Positions 62,755 through 64,000 of a stretch of 64,000 bases of DNA are shown here, piece by piece. Made by a program: the position numbers and the translations under genes. Within the stretch, counting starts at the first letter, position 1; the number at the start of each line of letters is the position of its first letter. Source of the stretch: Synchiropus splendidus (lineage: Eukaryota > Chordata > Actinopteri > Syngnathiformes > Callionymidae); the NCBI RefSeq assembly GCF_027744825.2, contig NC_071334.1, forward strand, positions 29,784,937 through 29,848,936, in the 5' to 3' direction. Below the pieces are notes generated by a model. That model saw only the letters and a program-made list of their open reading frames with translations. It had not been told where the DNA came from and made no database searches.

Positions 62755-62880
62755 TACCGTAATTTCAGGACTAGCCGCGTCTCTTTTCTCGCTCTCTGAA
62801 GCCTGTGGCTGAAAACATATATGGATTTTTAGGGCCAAACTAGCCTCAGCGCAATGAAACCACAGATGTTTGAAGACATT
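62755..62880 (+). mobile_element. Small TIR element, family 2, partial copy C
   Basis: TACCGTAATTTCAGGACTAG at the left end, then TATATGGATTTTTA and AAACCACAGATGTTT, align in order with the start of copy A (6886-7040). The match fades after about 62880, so the right part is deleted or replaced. Confidence 0.55.
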
Positions 62881-63850
62881 CCAGCGCATATCACGCTGTT
62901 CTCTGCCTGGCATCTACATCGGCGAGATAACCTGGCAGAGGAAGTTCGCCACTTCCAATCAGGCCGCCACTGCGGGCTGGTAAGCGGTTGGTGAATGCAA
63001 ACTTCTGGCGCAGCTCTGTGATTCTACTCTTAGATGGTTCTTGGGCCGCTGTCGGCAAACTGTGGCCTTCTGGTTGGAGTCTTTCTGATATGAAACTGAT
63101 ACTTCGCAAACGACTGTACCACAGGGCTTTCGCCATGTCTGAACTCGCCTGGCGGAACTCAAGCCGCGGATTCCGGCCGGACCTATGAGCAGACAGGCTG
63201 CCACTGTTTGGAGACAGGTTTTCTGCTGCTGATTATTTTTTTTTAAATGGGGATGGGGAGACTAGACTGAAGACGTCGGTGCAAAATGCATGGGCCGCCA
63301 CTGGTAAACACACGAATAGATTCTTGTCTCAAAAAAGCACTCTATTGTGTCTTCGGCCAGTTAGATTGTGGCTTATCTGATTTTCCTGACTTGACTTTTA
63401 ATAACATTTCTCACTCGCACCAGGTTTGAGAAACAGCAACAGCGAGTGCAACAATTAGTTATGGTTCCTTGTGTCACAATTTTGGTTGTGCTATTGAAAA
63501 ATATTAATAAATAATAAGTATTGCATGAATTTACTGTAGCCAATAGTCAGGTCATGTATAACTTGAATTGACTGGATGACAAGAATATCCTTTCACAATG
63601 GCACTTTTCTACAAGACAGTGCTGGATTCACTAAGATGGAAATGGAGAAGAGGGTGAGGCATCGTTTTACCAAATGTATAAACACCCCAGAGACCAGACC
63701 TTAACCCCATTCACGGATATTTGCAGGAGAAAACATTACTCGTCAGTCAAAGTTAGTGAGCATATGTGTGATCAAAGATAAAGGCAGTCTAACGCAAATA
63801 ATGACAATTTATTTTTTTTTTTTTAATGGTATCATTTTTAGCTAGTTAGT
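62881..63850. other. Intergenic, no gene recognised
   Basis: A GC-richer block (62880-63190) has overlapping frames of about 80 codons on the minus strand without recognisable content, followed by AT-rich sequence. Confidence 0.45.
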
Positions 63851-63851
63851 A

Positions 63852-63907
63852 AATAAGAATAAGAATAAGAATAAGAATAAGAATAAGAATAAGAATAAGA
63901 ATAAGAA
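63852..63907. repeat. (AATAAG)9 hexanucleotide repeat
   Basis: About nine near-perfect tandem AATAAG units. Confidence 0.95.
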
Positions 63908-64000
63908 ATAACTATAATATTCATCAAACAAAATGTACACAGATTTAACCAACACTGCTCAAGTGTTGCTTTCTCCTACGAGCATGTGTTTGCAATAATG

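Noticed and set aside
63852..63907. Possible CRISPR-like array
   Set aside because: It is a pure hexanucleotide tandem repeat with no spacers, in vertebrate DNA.

Overview
The window is vertebrate nuclear DNA, almost certainly from a teleost fish. It contains one recognisable protein-coding gene: a complete three-exon SoxE gene, sox9, on the minus strand (coding sequence 26585 down to 24520, joined from three exons, 489 residues). The assignment rests on the HMG box and the SOX9-specific dimerisation, K2/TAM and C-terminal motifs. Teleost origin is inferred from very short introns (107 and 489 nt), absence of the mammalian PQA repeat, and the transposon content (RTE/L2-like LINE copies with GAA-type tails, Tc1/mariner relics, small TIR elements, many TA/CA microsatellites). 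Which sox9 copy it is (a or b) cannot be settled here. Several residues recalled from zebrafish lean towards sox9b.

Layout. 1-23500: no convincing gene. It holds two equal-length copies of a small TIR repeat (257-834 and 7475-8050), a second TIR element (6886-7440), a 5'-truncated LINE with a 16-bp target-site duplication (12540-13261), an unclassified dispersed repeat (19044-19260) and a decayed LINE (21586-21916). 23500-27030: sox9 with 3'UTR, poly(A) signal, an AUG-free 5' leader with a strong stem-loop, a TATA box, a CCAAT box and a palindromic CRE. 27031-64000: upstream flank of sox9, again without a gene. It contains two long TA tracts within 1.2 kb of the inferred start site, a second copy of the 6886 TIR element in the opposite orientation (30973-31321), a Tc1/mariner transposase relic (about 37780-38640), a second copy of the 19044 repeat (51216-51430), a tRNA-like SINE head, a LINE tail, and stretches that look like conserved non-coding enhancers.

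Interpretation. In vertebrates SOX9 lies in a large gene desert filled with long-range enhancers for cartilage, neural crest and gonad expression. About 26 kb downstream and 37 kb upstream without a recognisable exon fits a compact teleost version of that landscape. I found no evidence of a new gene system. The points most worth checking are sequence features of sox9 itself (a PKA-site substitution, a leader hairpin, a poly-serine microsatellite), candidate enhancer patches including a cluster of nuclear-receptor half-sites, and a repeat family with protein-coding relics that I cannot name. All calls were made by eye, without database searches.
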